From positions 1 through 13,024 of the forward strand of contig DATHTJ010000357.1 of assembly GCA_035463315.1 (NCBI GenBank): a DNA stretch of 13,024 nucleotides, given 5' to 3'. A program made the translations under genes and the position numbers. Positions 12,942-13,024 of this stretch are shown here, piece by piece. The stretch is from GCA-003244245 sp035463315. Lineage in GTDB: Bacteria > Actinomycetota > Actinomycetes > Mycobacteriales > Pseudonocardiaceae. A model generated the notes under the pieces. It was not told where the DNA came from. It searched no databases and saw nothing but the letters and a program-made list of their open reading frames with translations. The first letter of the stretch is position 1. The number at the start of each line of letters is the position of its first letter.

Positions 12942-13024
12942 ATGTCCAAGCCGACCCTGCTCACCCCGCAGAGCACCGACTTCCCGCGCTGGTACCAGGA
13001 CGTCATCGCCCGCGCCGAGCTGGC
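12942..13024 (+). CDS. proS: Prolyl-tRNA synthetase, N-terminal fragment (runs off right edge)
   Basis: The first 27 codons, beginning MSKPTLLTPQSTDFPRWYQD and continuing VIARAEL, match the highly conserved start of bacterial prolyl-tRNA synthetase, which charges tRNA-Pro with proline. The catalytic motifs lie beyond the window. ATG 12942 is the natural start; the upstream GGCTCCGGCC gives no strong binding site. This anchors the right end to core chromosome. Confidence 0.85.
   Translation, partial: MSKPTLLTPQSTDFPRWYQDVIARAEL

Noticed and set aside
1..13024. tRNA or rRNA genes, CRISPR arrays, insertion sequences or transposase genes
   Set aside because: None found by eye: no convincing tRNA T-loop sequence, no regularly spaced repeats, and no transposase or integrase motifs in any recognised protein.

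Overview
The window is high-GC actinobacterial DNA: strong G/C at third codon positions, many GTG starts, an ECF sigma factor, an XRE regulator and a lipoprotein metallopeptidase. The family mix suggests Streptomyces or Pseudonocardiales, but nothing here fixes the genus. All calls were made by eye from motifs, without a database search.

Left end (1-3103, minus strand). A class III PLP aminotransferase of the diaminobutyrate--2-oxoglutarate type is followed by the first adenylation domain of a non-ribosomal peptide synthetase (NRPS) that runs off the left edge. The NRPS N-terminus looks like the Pls/PosA family, which includes synthetases of poly-lysine-type cationic homopolymers. With a diaminobutyrate-forming enzyme beside it, the simplest reading is a locus for a polymer or peptide containing diaminobutyrate (or a related basic amino acid). 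The NRPS frame has no ATG/GTG/TTG start where one is needed; a CTG with a good ribosome binding site is the best candidate.

Centre (3104-8037, plus strand). A POT/PTR proton-coupled peptide transporter lies between two diverged copies of a small uncharacterised helical protein gene, inside about 330-375-base direct repeats. An M13 (neprilysin/PepO-type) metallopeptidase lipoprotein follows. Transporter and peptidase could act on the peptide made by the NRPS, but this is inference.

8038-9574 is mostly small features: a hairpin-dense stretch containing a 28-codon Cys/Ser/Thr-containing ORF with a strong ribosome binding site, a 13-codon ORF overlapping the start of an ECF sigma factor gene as ATGA, the sigma factor itself without a recognisable anti-sigma gene, and a strong terminator-like stem-loop. 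A 17-base near-identical repeat brackets the segment.

Right end (9575-13024). A YfcE-type metallophosphoesterase is followed by a low-GC, minus-strand gene for a cysteine-paired protein of unknown function. Divergent from it is an XRE regulator followed 14 bases later by an HD-domain nucleotidase-like hydrolase. After an AT-rich intergenic patch the window ends in the first 27 codons of proS (prolyl-tRNA synthetase), a core chromosomal gene.
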